Source: Erinaceus europaeus (taxonomy: Eukaryota > Chordata > Mammalia > Eulipotyphla > Erinaceidae). From it: 64,000 bases of DNA. Position numbers and translations under genes: made by a program. Positions within the stretch are counted from its first letter, which is position 1. The number at the start of each line of letters is the position of its first letter. The notes beneath the pieces are model-generated. The model was not told the origin of the DNA, made no database searches, and worked only from the letters and a program-made list of their open reading frames with translations. The stretch is from the NCBI RefSeq assembly GCF_950295315.1, contig NC_080164.1, positions 114,400,890 through 114,464,889 on the forward strand. Direction: 5' to 3'. Shown here piece by piece: positions 31,030 through 42,373 of the stretch.

Positions 31030-31544
31030 GGTATCACATGTAAGCTGGAGCTTGGAGTTTACTTCTAGCTCAGTCTTCATTTTCTTTCAATTTGATAACA
31101 CAGAGTTTATGCCTGCAGTTCATAATCCTCAGCAATGCTCTGCTCTCTCTTTCTCTCTCTCTCTGTCTCTCTCTCCCTCTTGTTCTCACTCTCATAATGA
31201 ATAAATGAACCTTTAAAAAAGGCATACAGTAATATAAAAATTCCTCTCAGCTCTAAGGTTCAGACACTCCACTTCATTTGCCTATAGAGACCTGGGCTCT
31301 GTAGCCAATAAACACATCTTTACATATCTTTGGATGTAGGTCTCATTTTGAATGACTGAAATTGTCTGAATTGTGCATTTTATATCACAGGAGTTAATCT
31401 AAGGATATACTTCTGCCATACTTCTCAATCTGAAATAGTTTCATTTTTATTAGCATAATTCAGGAAGTATTTAATCTAGGTTAAAAAGATGTTAGAAAGA
31501 AAAACAATATAAAATAAATATTCATATTCAGATAACTTCTTAAC

Positions 31545-31645
31545 CTTGTTCCTTTTCAGTCTCTCTCTTCCCTCTCAATTTCTTGGTCTCTATCCAAAAT
31601 AGATAACATAGAAAATATTTTTTAAAAGAAATAAAAATTTTATAG
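31545..31645 (+). mobile_element. SINE body/tail remnant beside LINE-1
   Basis: TCTCTCTTCCCTCTCAATTT, CTTGGTCTCTATCCAAAATAG and an A-rich tail look like the 3' part of a SINE-B. It ends where the inverted L1 starts. Confidence 0.55.
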
Positions 31646-31647
31646 CC

Positions 31648-32767
31648 TGACACATTACTGTATTGCCTGATGATTTCCAAAAGCTTCTTGCTAGATTCCT
31701 TAGGTTTTTCCATGTATACTATCATGTCATCTGCAAATAAGGAGAGTTTGACTTCTTCTCTTCCAATCTGTATTCCTTTAATTCCTTGCTCCTGCCTGAT
31801 TGCTATGGCAAGAACTTCCAACACTATGTTGAATAGTAATGGTGATAGTGGGCAGCCCTGTCTAGTACCTGATCTGAGGGGAAAGGCTTCCAGTTTTTCA
31901 CCATTGAGTATGATGTTGGCTGTAGGTTTGCTATATATAGACTCCACTATCTTCAGGAATTTTCCATCTATTCCTATTTTTTGTAGTGTTTTGATCATAA
32001 AGGGATGTTGTATTTTGTCAAAGGCTTTCTCTGCATCTATTGATATGACCATGTGGTTTTTGGTCTTGCTTTTGTTGATGTGGTGGATCACATTGATTGA
32101 TTTACGTATATTAAACCAACCTTGCATGCCTGGGATAAACCCCACTTGGTCATGATAAACAATCTTTTTGATATACTGCTGTATCCGGTTGGCTAGAATT
32201 TTGTTCAGTATTTTCGCATCTATGTTCATTAGAGATATTGGTCTGTAGTTTTCTTTTTTGGTTGTGTCCGTCTGCTTTTGGTATCAGGGTGATGTTGACT
32301 TCATAGAAGCTGGCAGGGAGTATTCCAGTGTCTTCAATCTTCTGGAAGACTTTTAAAAGTAGAGGTATTAGTTCTTCTTTGAAAGTTTTGTAGAATTCAT
32401 TTGTAAAACCATCTGGTCCAGGACTTTTATTTTTGGGAAGATTTTTGATAACTGTTTCAATTTCATTAGCTGTGATGGGCCTGTTCATGTTATCCACTTC
32501 CTCTTTACTTAGATTTGGAAGTTGGTAGGTATCTAGGAAATCATTCATTTCTTGCAGGTTCTCTAGCTTGGTGGCATATAGTTGTTCATAGAAGCCTCGC
32601 ATGATATGTTGAATTTCTGCAGTGTCTGTTGTGATTTCTCCTCTTTCATTTACTATCCGATTTATTTGGGTCTTCTCCTTTTTTTGTTTTGTGAGTCTGG
32701 CTAAAGGTTTGTCGATTTTGTTTACTCTTTCGAAGAACCAACATTTACTTATAAAATTAACATTCAA
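31648..32767 (-). pseudogene. LINE-1 ORF2 reverse-transcriptase fragment (inverted)
   Basis: Read on the minus strand it begins near [16 protein letters not shown] and holds the palm and fingers: [18 protein letters not shown] and the catalytic FADD box (codons at 31726-31737). It is split by at least one frameshift near 32265 into 205- and 229-codon frames. The endonuclease domain and C-terminus are not attached to it, so it cannot make an active enzyme. Confidence 0.93.
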
Positions 32768-32773
32768 AAGTCA

Positions 32774-34387
32774 GTGGCATTCCTCTATGCAAACACTAAG
32801 TTAGAAGAAATTGAAATCCAGAAATTAGTTCCTTTTTCTATAGCAACAAAAACAATAAAATATCTAGGAATAAACCTAACCAAAGAAGTGAAAGACTTGT
32901 ATACTGAAAATTATGAGTCACTACTCAAAGAAATTGAAAAAGACACAAAGAAGTGGAAAGATATTCCATGCTCATGGGTTGGAAGAATTAACATCATCAA
33001 AATGAATATATTACCCAGAGCCATCTACAAATTTAATGCTATCCCCATCAAGATCCCAACCACATTTTTTAGGAGAATAGAACAAATGCTACAAATGTTT
33101 ATCTGGAACCAGAAAAGACCTAGAATTGCCAAAACAATCTTGAGAAAAAAGAACAGAACTGGAAGCATCACACTGCCAGATCTCAAACTATATTATAGGG
33201 CCATTGTCATCAAAACTGCTTGGTACTGGAACATGAACAGACACACTGACCAGTGGAATAGAATTGAGAGCCCAGAAATGAGGCCCCACACCTATGGACA
33301 TCTAATCTTTGACAAAGGGGCCCAGACTATTACATGGGGAAAGCAGAGTCTCTTCAACAAATGGTGTTGGAAACAATGGGTTGAAACATGCAGAAGAATG
33401 AAGCTGAATCACTGTATTTCACCAAATACAAAAGTATATTCCAAGTGGATCAAGGACTTGGATGTTAGACCAGAAACTATCAGATACTTAGAGGAAAATA
33501 TTGGAAGAACTTTTTTCCGCATAAATTTTAAAGACATTTTCAATGAAACGAATCCAATTACAAGGAAGACTAAGGCAAGTATAAACCTATGGGATTACAT
33601 CAAATTAAAAAGCTTCTTCACAGCAAAAGAAACCACTACCCAAATCAAGAGACCCCTCACAGAATGGGAGAAGATCTTTACATGCCATACATCAGATAAG
33701 AGTTTAATAACCAACATATATAAAGAGCTTACCAGACTCAACAACAAGACAACAAATAACCCTATCCAAAAATGGGGGGAGGACTTGGACAGAATATTCA
33801 CCACAGAAGAGATCCAAAAGGCCGAGAAACACATGAAAAAATGCTCCAAGTCTCTGATTGTGAGAGAAATGCAAATCAAGACAACAATGAGATATCACTT
33901 CACTCCTGTGAGAATGTCACACATCAGAAAAGGTAACAGCAGCAAATGCTGGAGAGGGTGTGGGGTCAAAGGAACCCTCCTGCACTGCTGGTGGGAATGT
34001 CAATTGGTCCAGCCTCTGTGGAGAACAGTCTGGAGAACTCTCAGAAGGCTAGAAATGGACCTACCCTATGACCCTGCAATTCCCCTCCTGGGGATATATC
34101 CTAAGGAACCCAACACATCCATCCAAAAAGATCTGTGTACACATATGTTCTTGGCAGCACAATTTGTAATAGCCAAAACCTGGAAGCAACCCAGGTGTCC
34201 AACAACAGATGAGTGGCTGAGCAAGTGGTGGTATATATACACAATGGAATACTACTCAGCTGTAAAAAATGGTGACTTCACCGTTTTCAGCCGATCTTGG
34301 ATGGACCTTGAAAAAATCATGTTGAGTGAAATAAGTCAGAAACAGAAGGATGAATATGGGATGATCTCACTCTCAGGCCGAAGTTGA
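32774..34387 (+). pseudogene. LINE-1 ORF2 C-terminal half, open 537 codons
   Basis: The longest open frame in the window. It continues ORF2 directly after the RT core ([16 protein letters not shown]) through the thumb and C-terminal segment. The cysteine-rich motif CX3CX7HX4C falls at residues Cys392, Cys396, His404 and Cys409. It ends at the natural ORF2 stop after SLSGRS. Being uninterrupted points to a fairly recent insertion. It lacks endonuclease and RT catalytic residues in frame and has no L1 promoter, so it is a fossil, not a gene. Confidence 0.93.
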
Positions 34388-35511
34388 AAAACAAGATTAG
34401 AAAAGAAAACACAAGTCGAACCTAAAATGGAATTGGAGTATTACACTAAAGTAAAAGACTCTGGGGTGGGTGGGTGGGTGGGGAGAATACAGGTCCATGA
34501 AAAATGATGAATGAAATAGTGGGGGTTGTATTGCTAAATGGGAATCTGGGGAATGTTATGCATGTAAAAAAAAAAAAAAGAAGTAGAAACGCAAAGCAGA
34601 AATTGACTGAGTTTGGAGTATGGCACCAAAGTAAGAAAGCAGAAGTATACTGGAGTTTGCAGTGAGTACCTCCCTAATACTTCCTCTCCACTTTTCCAAG
34701 CTTTGGGTCCATGATTGCTCAACAATTTGTTTGGCTTTGTATGTTAACTCTCTTTTCAGTCACCAGGTTCCAGGTGTCATCAGGATGCCAACCAGACTTC
34801 CCTGGATTGAAGACACCACCAATGTGTCCTGGAGCTCAGCTTCCCCAGAGACCCATCCTACTAGGGAAAGAGAGAGGCAGACTGGGAGTGTGGACCGACC
34901 AGTCAACGCCCATGTTCAGCGAGGAAGCAATTACAGAAGCCAGACCTTCTACCTTCTGCAACCCTCAATGACCTTGGGTCCATGCTCCCAGAGGGCTAGA
35001 GAATGGGAAAGCTATTGGGGGAGGGGGTGGGATATGGAGATTGGGCGGTGGGAATTGTGTGGAGTTGTACCCCTCCTACCCTATGGTTTTGTTAATTAAT
35101 CCTTTCTTAAATTAAAAAAAAAAAAAAAAGAAAAACAAGTTCAGAAAAGAAAACAGAAGTAGAACCTGAAATGGAATTGGCGTATCACACCAAAGTAAAA
35201 GACTCTGGGGTGGGTGGGTGGGGAGAATACAGGTCCATGAAGGATGATAAATGACATAGTGGGGGTTGTATTGTTAAATGGGAATCTGGGGAATGATATG
35301 CACGTACAAACTATTGTATTTATTTTTATTGTATGTTGAATGTAAAACATTAATTCCCCAATAAAGAAATAAATTTAAAAAAAGATCAACCCCATTTAAG
35401 TAAATAGTAACAGGAAAAGAAAATTTCTTGCAAGGTTTGATGAGCTTTGAATATTGTTACTCTTTTTGGTGATAATAAACATTTTATTTACACATTAAAA
35501 AAAGACAAGAG

Positions 35512-35700
35512 GGGGTCGGGCGGTGGTGCAGTGGGTTAAGCGCACGTGGCGCAAAGCTCAGGGACCGGCGTAAGGATCCCGGTTCGAGCCCCCGGCTCCC
35601 CACCTGCAGGGGAGTCGCTTCACAGGCGGTGAAGCAGGTCTGCAGGTGTCTGTCTTTCTCTCCCCCTCTCTGTAAAAAAAAAAAAAAAAAAAAAAGAAAG
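35512..35700 (+). mobile_element. SINE-A truncated in the body with poly-A
   Basis: The head and both promoter boxes are near consensus (GGGGTCGGGCGGTGGTGCAG, GGTTCGAGCCCCC). It stops in the CT body after CCCCCTCTCTGT and goes directly into about 22 A residues (35673-35694). The CAA segment and AATAAA tail are absent. Confidence 0.93.
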
Positions 35701-35787
35701 AAAAATTTTAAATTAAACCTCTAAGAATACTATAGGGTTTGAGGTGAAAAGCAATCTAGAAAATACAGAGATATGGAAGAGAATAAT

Positions 35788-35965
35788 TTTTTTTAATTAT
35801 TACCTTTATTTATTTACTGGATAGAGGCAGCCAGAAATTGAATGGGAAGGGCGTCATAGGGGAGAGAGACAGAGAGACACCTAAAGTTCTGTTTCACCAC
35901 TTGTGAAGCTTTCCCCCTGCAGGTGGAGACCAGGGGCTTGAACTTGAATCCTTGTGAACTTAATA
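35788..35965 (-). mobile_element. SINE-B, 5' end truncated
   Basis: Reverse orientation: TTATTTATTTACTGGATAGAG, TTCTGTTTCACCACTTGTG, CTGCAGGTGGAGACCAGGGG. The last 20-30 bases of the head are missing. Confidence 0.85.
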
Positions 35966-36049
35966 GATCTGCAAAGGTAATTAAAGAGCTGCATTAAAAA
36001 ATCAAAAATGTCTTCCTGGATCATAAATGAGAAGCAGATTTTTATTTTA

Positions 36050-36240
36050 CTTAAGTAACAGCTTCAGGCTGCCACGTTAGTTTACCTTGCAGGTGCTTGC
36101 TTTACCATGCACACTACCCAGGTTGAAACCCAGGCCCCACTGCACTCAGGAAGTTCCCATGCTGTGGCTTTTTTCCTTTTCTCTCTCTCTCTCTTTCTAT
36201 TTACTTAAAGCAGTGAAGCCCCAGTGATAACAAAACGAGT
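36050..36240 (+). mobile_element. Diverged SINE-C-like element
   Basis: GCTTGCTTTACCATGCACAC, GTTGAAACCCAGGCCCCAC, TGCACTCAGGAAGTTCCCAT, (TC)n and AAGCAGTGAAGCCCCAGTG. Confidence 0.65.
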
Positions 36241-36262
36241 GAATGAATGAATGAATGAATGA
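36238..36262. repeat. (TGAA)n microsatellite
   Basis: About six GAAT units at the end of the preceding SINE. Confidence 0.9.
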
Positions 36263-36571
36263 CACCTTCTAAAAAGCAGAGTGTATTCCAAACCCACACA
36301 GTACCACATGTGCCAAAGTGTCTTCCCCTTTCATATTACTAAATGAATAAACCTTTTAAAAAGTTTAGAGAAATGGCAAAGCCTTGGACTAAACTGCTTG
36401 GAAATAATATTCTAGTAGCAGGACTACTATTAAATGAAAGTAAGTCTTTTGCAAATATTTACACCTATGCATTGCTACAAATTATTTAAATGAAAGGAAC
36501 ACAATCCTGAAAGTCAGAGAAAAGGTAAATTTTAAAATGTATTTAAAAGATTTGTATAGGGATTGGTATGT

Positions 36572-36855
36572 CGGATGGTAGCATAGCGGGCTAAGCGCAA
36601 GTGGCGCAAAGTGCAAGGACCGGCATTAGGATCCTGGTTCGAGCCCCAGGCTCCCTCACCTACAGGGGAGTCAGGAGTTGCTTCACAAGTGGTGAAGCAG
36701 GTCTGCAGGTGTCTTTCTCTTCCCCTCTCTGTCTTCCCCTCCTCTTTCGATTTCTCTAAGTCCTATCCAACAACAATGACATCAATAACAAGAACAATAA
36801 TAACTACAACAATAAAACAACAAGGGCAACAAAAGGGAATAAATAAATAAATATT
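36572..36855 (+). mobile_element. SINE-A short form
   Basis: Head ATGTCGGATGGTAGCATAGC, B box GGTTCGAGCCCCAGG, CT body, CAA segment, AATAAATAAATATTTTT tail. Near-perfect target duplication: AAAGATTTGTATA before it and AAAGATCTGTATA after it (about 36546-36558 and 36859-36871). Confidence 0.95.
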
Positions 36856-36933
36856 TTTAAAAGATCTGTATACACGAATCTCATGCTTAGATAAATTGTT
36901 AGTAAAAACAAACCATTAAAACACTATACTGGG

Positions 36934-37359
36934 CAACAGATGAGTGGCTGAGCAAGTTGTGGTATATATACACAATGGAATACTACTCAGCTGTAAAAAA
37001 TGGTGATTTCACCGTTTTCAGCCAATCTTGGATGGACCTTGAAAAAATCATGTTGAGTGAAAGAAGTCAGAAACTGAAGGATGAATATGGGATGATCTCA
37101 CTCTCAGGCCAAAGTTGAAAAACAAGATTAGAAAAGAAAACACAAGTCGAACCTGAAATGGAATTGGAGTATTACACCAAAGTAAAAGACTCTGGGGTGG
37201 GGAGAATACAGGTCCATGAAAGATGATGAATGACATAGTGGGGGTTGTATTGTTAAATGGGAATCTGGGGAATGTTATGCATGTACAAACTATTGTATTT
37301 ACTGTTGAATGTAAAACATTAATTCCCCAATAAAGAAATAAATTATTAAAAAAAAAAAA
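36934..37359 (+). mobile_element. Short LINE-1 3' end insertion
   Basis: Starts CAACAGATGAGTGGCTGAGC (last 50 codons of ORF2), passes the ORF2 stop near 37120 and runs through a complete block-B 3' UTR to AATAAAGAAATAAATTATT and poly-A. The 13-bp duplication ACACTATACTGGG lies at 36921-36933 and 37360-37372, just 5' of another SINE. Very close to the other young L1 copies. Confidence 0.95.
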
Positions 37360-37370
37360 ACACTATACTG

Positions 37371-37645
37371 GGGAGTCAGGCGGTGGTGCAGTGGGTTAAG
37401 CGCTCGTGGTGCAAAGTGCAAGGACCACCATAAGGATTCTGGTTCTAGCCCCCGGCTCCCCACCTACAGGGGAGTCGCTTCACAAGCGGTGAGGCAAGTC
37501 TGCAGGTGTCTGTCTTTCTCTCCCCCTCTCTGTATTTCCCTCCTCTCTCCATTTCTTTCTGTCTTATCCAACAACAATGACATCAATAACCATAGCAATG
37601 TTAACAAGGGTAACAAAAGGGAAAATAAAATAATAAACTTTTAAA
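37371..37645 (+). mobile_element. SINE-A short form
   Basis: Head GGGAGTCAGGCGGTGGTGCA, B box GGTTCTAGCCCCC, CCACCTACAGGGGAGTCGC, CT body, short CAA segment, AAAATAAAATAATAA tail. Its first bases overlap the target duplication of the L1 before it. Confidence 0.95.
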
Positions 37646-37824
37646 AATTGTACTGTTACCAGATCATATATTATGGATGTGTATTTTAGTTACTTGAATG
37701 TATATTTTTCATATGAATAGTCCAAATGAGAAAAATCAGGATCATATTAATAGATACCACCAAGATGCTTACTAAAATTAAAAATGCACTGCTGATTTTA
37801 AAAATAACTAAAAATATTGAGGGT

Positions 37825-37948
37825 AGGCATATATAGCATAATGTTATGCAAAAAGACTCATGCTTAAGGTTCCAAAGCCCCAGGTTCAATCACCAGAACC
37901 AACATAAGCCAGAGCTGAACAGTGCTCCAGTTAAAATATATATATATA
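37825..37948 (+). mobile_element. SINE-D
   Basis: GGCATATATAGCATAATGTTATGC head, CCCCAGGTTCAATCACC, AAGCCAGAGCTGAACAGTGC, then a (TA)n tail at 37937-37951. The head is quoted here in part only as a pattern; it matches the family at most positions. Confidence 0.85.
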
Positions 37949-37954
37949 TATGAA

Positions 37955-38080
37955 CAGGATAGCAGAGGACCTAGTGGGGGTTGTATTGTTATGTGGAAAA
38001 CTAAGAAATGTTACACATATACAAACTATTGTATTTACTATTGACTGTAAAACATTAATCCCCCAATAAAGAAAAAAAAG
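37955..38080 (+). mobile_element. LINE-1 3' end (block B)
   Basis: GGACCTAGTGGGGGTTGTAT, TACAAACTATTGTATTTAC, TGTAAAACATTAATCCCCC and AATAAAG. Older than the copy at 36934. Confidence 0.85.
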
Positions 38081-38089
38081 TCTTATAGT

Positions 38090-38750
38090 ACATGTCAATA
38101 TATTCATCCAATTAAAATGTACAAGTTAGAATACATGAATGAATAAATAAATAAAAGCAAAATAAAATTTTGGCAAAATGCAAGTAAAGAGAAAGTGTAT
38201 ATATTATTTGATCTTATATGACTGTCAATTCTATTTACACCATGTTGTGGTTTTTAGACTCTTTTTGTGGGGAACTCCTTTGGGAATATAATGAAAGGTA
38301 TGGACACATAGCCAGGAAAATGCACATGCAATTTTGTATATAAATTCAGGCCCCTACTGGGCTGTGGACGACACCTTAATAACACCTGATTTACAACTGT
38401 TGCAGCCCTGCTTATAAAGTGCTAGGGCTCTTGGATCAGGAGAGTCTAAATTTGTAGGGTTATTTACATAAATTTGCATATTCTATTCAATCTGCTCCAC
38501 CTCTATGTTCATAAGATAAATTATTTAGTCTAACCTACTACAATGGTGTTCAAATTTAATATCATTGATGTGATAAACATTAAGTCCCTCAGCAGGCTTT
38601 CAAGCCAATCAGTTCAATCACGTGACAACCAAAGCAAGAACACCCAGGCCAAAAAGAAGACAGGTGCCCATGAACTCTCCAACAGCAATGCCACACGTGA
38701 CCTCACTTAATCTTATCAGGAAATTTCAGGAAATTGACACAGCCCTTCCT
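38090..38750. other. Unique interval
   Basis: About 660 bases with no recognised repeat or exon; ordinary AT-rich sequence. Confidence 0.45.
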
Positions 38751-38751
38751 T

Positions 38752-39048
38752 TTTTTTTTTGCTTCCAAGGTTATTGCTGGGGCTAGGTGCCTGCACTAAG
38801 AATCCACTGCTCCTAGAAGCCATTTTTCCCATTTTGTTGCCCTTGTTATTGCTGTTGTTGGATAGGACAGAGAGAAGTCAAGAGAAGAAGGGAAGACAGA
38901 GAGGGGGAGAGAAAGACAGACACCTGCACACCTGCTTCACCACTTGTGAAGTGACCCCCCCCCTCCCGTAGGTGGGTAGCCTGGGGCTCCAACCGAGATC
39001 CTTACTCTGGTCCTTGCGCTCTGCGCCATGTGCACTTAACCCACAGCC
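38752..39048 (-). mobile_element. SINE-A long form, head truncated
   Basis: Reverse orientation. T run, GGTTATTGCTGGGGCTAGGT second module, ATTTTGTTGCCCTTG, GGATAGGACAGAGAG, a C-rich patch at 38956-38967 and head side ATGTGCACTTAACCCAC, lacking the outermost 15-20 bases. Confidence 0.93.
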
Positions 39049-39379
39049 CCTTCCTAATGTCATCTATACCCATGAAGTTCCAGCATGTGACAAAACTGCC
39101 TTTGGTGTTTATTTATTAACCATCAACGCTGTTCTTTCATTACCTTCAGAATGTAATGGTTATTTTATGAAGACTCATTAAATTTAATGAGATACAGTCA
39201 TGTTTACTGCTACCCTATGAAAGGAGGATGGGAGATACCAGGCTTCACACTGATTCTTGTTTCTATGCAGTACCAAATGTCAACCCTTCCACTGTACTCA
39301 GATCAGGGGGCTTTAGAACTTAGAGAACATCCCAAAGGGTCAAAGTTGACTAGAATCATTGTAACCACTGGTGTCCTTA

Positions 39380-41075
39380 TTACAACCTGGCCTTATTGAA
39401 AGAAGTAAACAAATACCTGGAGTAGGGCACCAAAGTAAAAACTCTAGGGTGAGGGTGAGGGTGAGGGTGGATATTCGGCTTCCTGGGGTGTCGGGAGTGG
39501 GTGGGTGGAATGGGACACAGTCTTTTGGTGGTGGGAATAGTATTTATGTACACTCTTATTAATTTGTAGTCATATAAATCGCTATTTAAGTAATATGAGA
39601 GGGGGAAATTGATTGTATGTCTCAAACTTTTTTAAGCACAGACTGAGTCATTTTAATACATAGGCTAAGTCTTTGATATGTTGACTCTCTCAAAAGCCTA
39701 GACTAGGGAGAACAGAAGCAACTTGGTGGCACAGCTACATACAAATAATGTCAAAGGACATAAACCATGGTGATGTTGGGTATTATACAACAAATCATAA
39801 AAAAGGGATTTTTCAAAGTTAACACGATTACCAAATAATGTGATTATAACAATAACTATCTATTGTCTTCTTGAACTCTAAGACAGCAGGAACCTCACAT
39901 TTCCACTATAGAGTCTATATTTCCCCCCTGTAATGGAACCTTAGGGTTGGGCGCACTTTCCTGCATGCTTCTCTCAGTTCATACCAAATAATATTGCATC
40001 CGCCGCTCCCAACCTAATCAATGCAACAAGTACCACCTCAGCATGCTTCACTTCAAACTGTGTCCAGAGACTTCAGGTATAAAATGACAACCCTTCAGCT
40101 TCATTACTCAGGTGAGACCTCTCCTTTACATAGTATTCTCTAATTCCATTCCAGGTGTTTCACTTCCTAACAAAGTCCCAAAACCTAGATATAGACTAGG
40201 TCCCATGAGATAGAGCATATGTTCACACGTATCCATAAACTAGGGCAAAATATATACCTGAAAGCAAAAGTACACAATAGTCTGCAGTGAGTACCCCCCA
40301 GCACTTCATCTGCACTAATCCAGCCTTTAGGTCCATGATTGTTCAACAATTTGTTTGGCTTTGTATGTTAACTCTCTTTTCAGCCACCAGGTTCCAGATG
40401 CTAGCATGATAACGACCAGACTTCCCTGGGCAGATGACCCCACCAATGTGTCCTGGAGCTCTGCTTCCCCAGAGCCCCACCCTACTAGGGAAAGAGAGAG
40501 GCAGGCTGGGAGTGTGGATCAACCAGCCAACGCCCACGTTCAGCGGGGAAGCAATTACAGAAGCCAGACCTTCCACCTTCTGCATCCTACAATGACCTTG
40601 GGTCCATACTCCCAGAGGGTTAAAGAATAGGAAAGCTATCAGAGGAGGGGATGGGATACATAGTTCTGGTGGTGGGAATTGTCTGTAGTTGTACCTCTCT
40701 TATCCTATAGTTTTGTTAATGTCTCCTTTTTTTTAAATTTTTTTTAATATTTTATTTTTATTTATTTATCCCCTTTTGTTGCCCTTGTTGTTTTATTGTT
40801 GTAGTTATTATTGTTGTTGCCGTCGTTGTTGGATAGGACAGAGAGAAATGGAGAGAGGAGGGGAAGACAGAGAGGAGGAGAGGAAGATAGACACCTGCAG
40901 ACCTGCTTCACCGCCTGTGAAGCGACTCCCCTGCAGGTGGGAAGCCGGGGTTCGAACCGGGATCTTTATGCCGGTCCTTGTGCTTTGCGCCACCTGCACC
41001 TAACCCACTGTGCTACAGCCCGACTCCCCTAATGTCTCCTTTTTAAAAAAATAAATAAATACATTTAAAAATAGA
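39380..41075 (+). mobile_element. Old LINE-1 3' UTR (block C lineage) split by a SINE
   Basis: Begins near GAAGTAAACAAATACCTGG, contains the G-rich TGAGGG repeat (39446-39470), a phrase CCCTGTAATGGAACCTTAGG near 39927, and block C from about 40265 (CAACAATTTGTTTGGCTTTG, CAGCCACCAGGTTCCAGATG). It is interrupted at 40732-41029 by a SINE-A. This copy shows the long ancestral sequence that preceded block C before it was joined to block B in younger elements. Confidence 0.85.
40732..41029 (-). mobile_element. SINE-A inserted into LINE-1
   Basis: Flanked by a perfect 15-bp duplication, TAATGTCTCCTTTTT, at 40717-40731 and 41030-41044. Reverse orientation: TTATTTATTTATCCCC tail, GTCGTTGTTGGATAGGACAG, head end CTACAGCCCGACTCCCC. 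Confidence 0.97.
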
Positions 41076-41079
41076 AGTA

Positions 41080-42075
41080 AACAAATATAACTCAATAGCA
41101 GAAATACAAATAACTCCATGGGGGGGGGGGCAGAGAGATGATCTGCATGGATATTTTTCCAAAGGAGACATACAGATGGATAACACGTCCATGAAAAGAT
41201 GTTCAACATCCCTACTTATCAGGGAAGTATAAGTCAAATGCAAAATAATAAGATACTGCCTCACACCCATGAGAATGGTTATCATGGGGAAAAATGTAAC
41301 AAATACTGGTGAGGATGTGAAGAAAAATGAATTTTTATGCATTCTTGATAAGAATCTAAATCAGTCTAGTCAATTGTGTCTCCTCAAAATATTAAAAACA
41401 GAAGTACCTATGACCCAGCAACTCCACTTCTGAGTATGTATCCAGAGAAAATGAAATTGTGATCTCAAAAAAACTATTCACATCTCCATGCTTGTTGCAA
41501 AGTAACTTCAATAGCCAAAATGTGCAAACTAAGTGTCCACCAGCATCTGAATAAAAAAAAAATGTGTTTGATAAACATAGAATAATTTAGACCATTTTGT
41601 CTCAATTTATGTCCTGCCACCTTCCAGACACCAAGTTACAGATGCTACCATGATTCCACCCTGACTTCTCTGGGCAAAGGTAACTTTGATCCATACTCCC
41701 TGGAGGGGGGGGGGGGGGGGAGTGATAGGAGGAAGAGGATAAGAGGGCTCCTGAACTCCAGCTCCATCAGATCCCCACAGAGAGAGGATGAAAAGAGGGG
41801 AGATATTTGGATGTAGTAATAAGGTTATGTGTGGCTTGAAGGGGAAGAGAAGATTGGACCTGGAAGAAAAATGGAGCAATTACGTACAAATGTAGACAGA
41901 TAGTTGTAGAGATGACAGTTAACCTATGTCTGCAACCTTGGGAGAACCTCGGTGGTTTGAAATGGAGGGACCAGGGATTCAGAACTCTGGTAGTGGGAAT
42001 GGTGGGGAATTATACCGCTATTGACATGTAATTTTGTAAGTCAATATTGAATCTCTAATAAATTTGTTTAAAAAA
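41080..42075 (+). mobile_element. Old LINE-1, ORF2 end and 3' UTR
   Basis: TCCATGAAAAGATGTTCAAC, ACACCCATGAGAATGGTTAT and TATGACCCAGCAACTCCACT follow the ORF2 C-terminal order. 41600-42070 is an old 3' UTR (ACACCAAGTTACAGATGC, CTCTAATAAATTTG) with a 16-G run at 41705-41720. It is full of stops. Confidence 0.8.
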
Positions 42076-42245
42076 GAATAAATTAGAGATATTTCAATAG
42101 GTATATACCAAATATACCTAAACCTATATATGTAAACATAGATATTTATAGAAAAAGACATTATTTAGCCATCAAAAGAAATCTCACCATTAGCAGCAAC
42201 ATGAATGGATAGAACTTGTGGGCTTTGTGCTAAGTGCAATATGAC
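42076..42245 (+). mobile_element. Old LINE-1 ORF2 remnant
   Basis: GACATTATTTAGCCATCAAA, AGCAACATGAATGGATAGAAC and CTAAGTGCAATATGAC correspond to the end of ORF2 (the FKSYGWDLEK-like region in other mammals, here eroded). Confidence 0.6.
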
Positions 42246-42296
42246 AAATATACATATATATATTATATTATATATATTATATACATATATATATCC
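42246..42296. repeat. (TA)n-rich simple repeat
   Basis: Imperfect TATA/ATAT run. Confidence 0.9.
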
Positions 42297-42373
42297 AGCA
42301 TGATGATACAGTTATTAATACTACAGTGAATACTTTAACATCACTGAGAGTAGATCTTAAATATTATGACAAG

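Larger units (their letters stand above)
31648..35385 (+). mobile_element. LINE-1 with 5' inversion and composite 3' UTR
   Basis: Two L1 segments meet head to head near 32748: 31648-32748 is reverse-oriented (RT region of ORF2) and 32749-34387 is forward (rest of ORF2). The segments abut in L1 coordinates, sharing only about TATAAAATT, the hallmark of twin priming. After the ORF2 stop come block B cut at GTTATGCATGT (34566), poly-A, block C (about 34580-35110), poly-A (35110-35129), then a full block-B 3' UTR ending CCAATAAAGAAATAAAT near 35375. That last piece may be a separate short L1 inserted in the A tail. I could not resolve target duplications because the flanks are A-rich. Confidence 0.9.

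Noticed and set aside
32774..34387. 537-codon open frame as a host gene
   Set aside because: It is the C-terminal half of L1 ORF2 with its zinc-knuckle, flanked by L1 3' UTR and joined to an inverted L1 piece.
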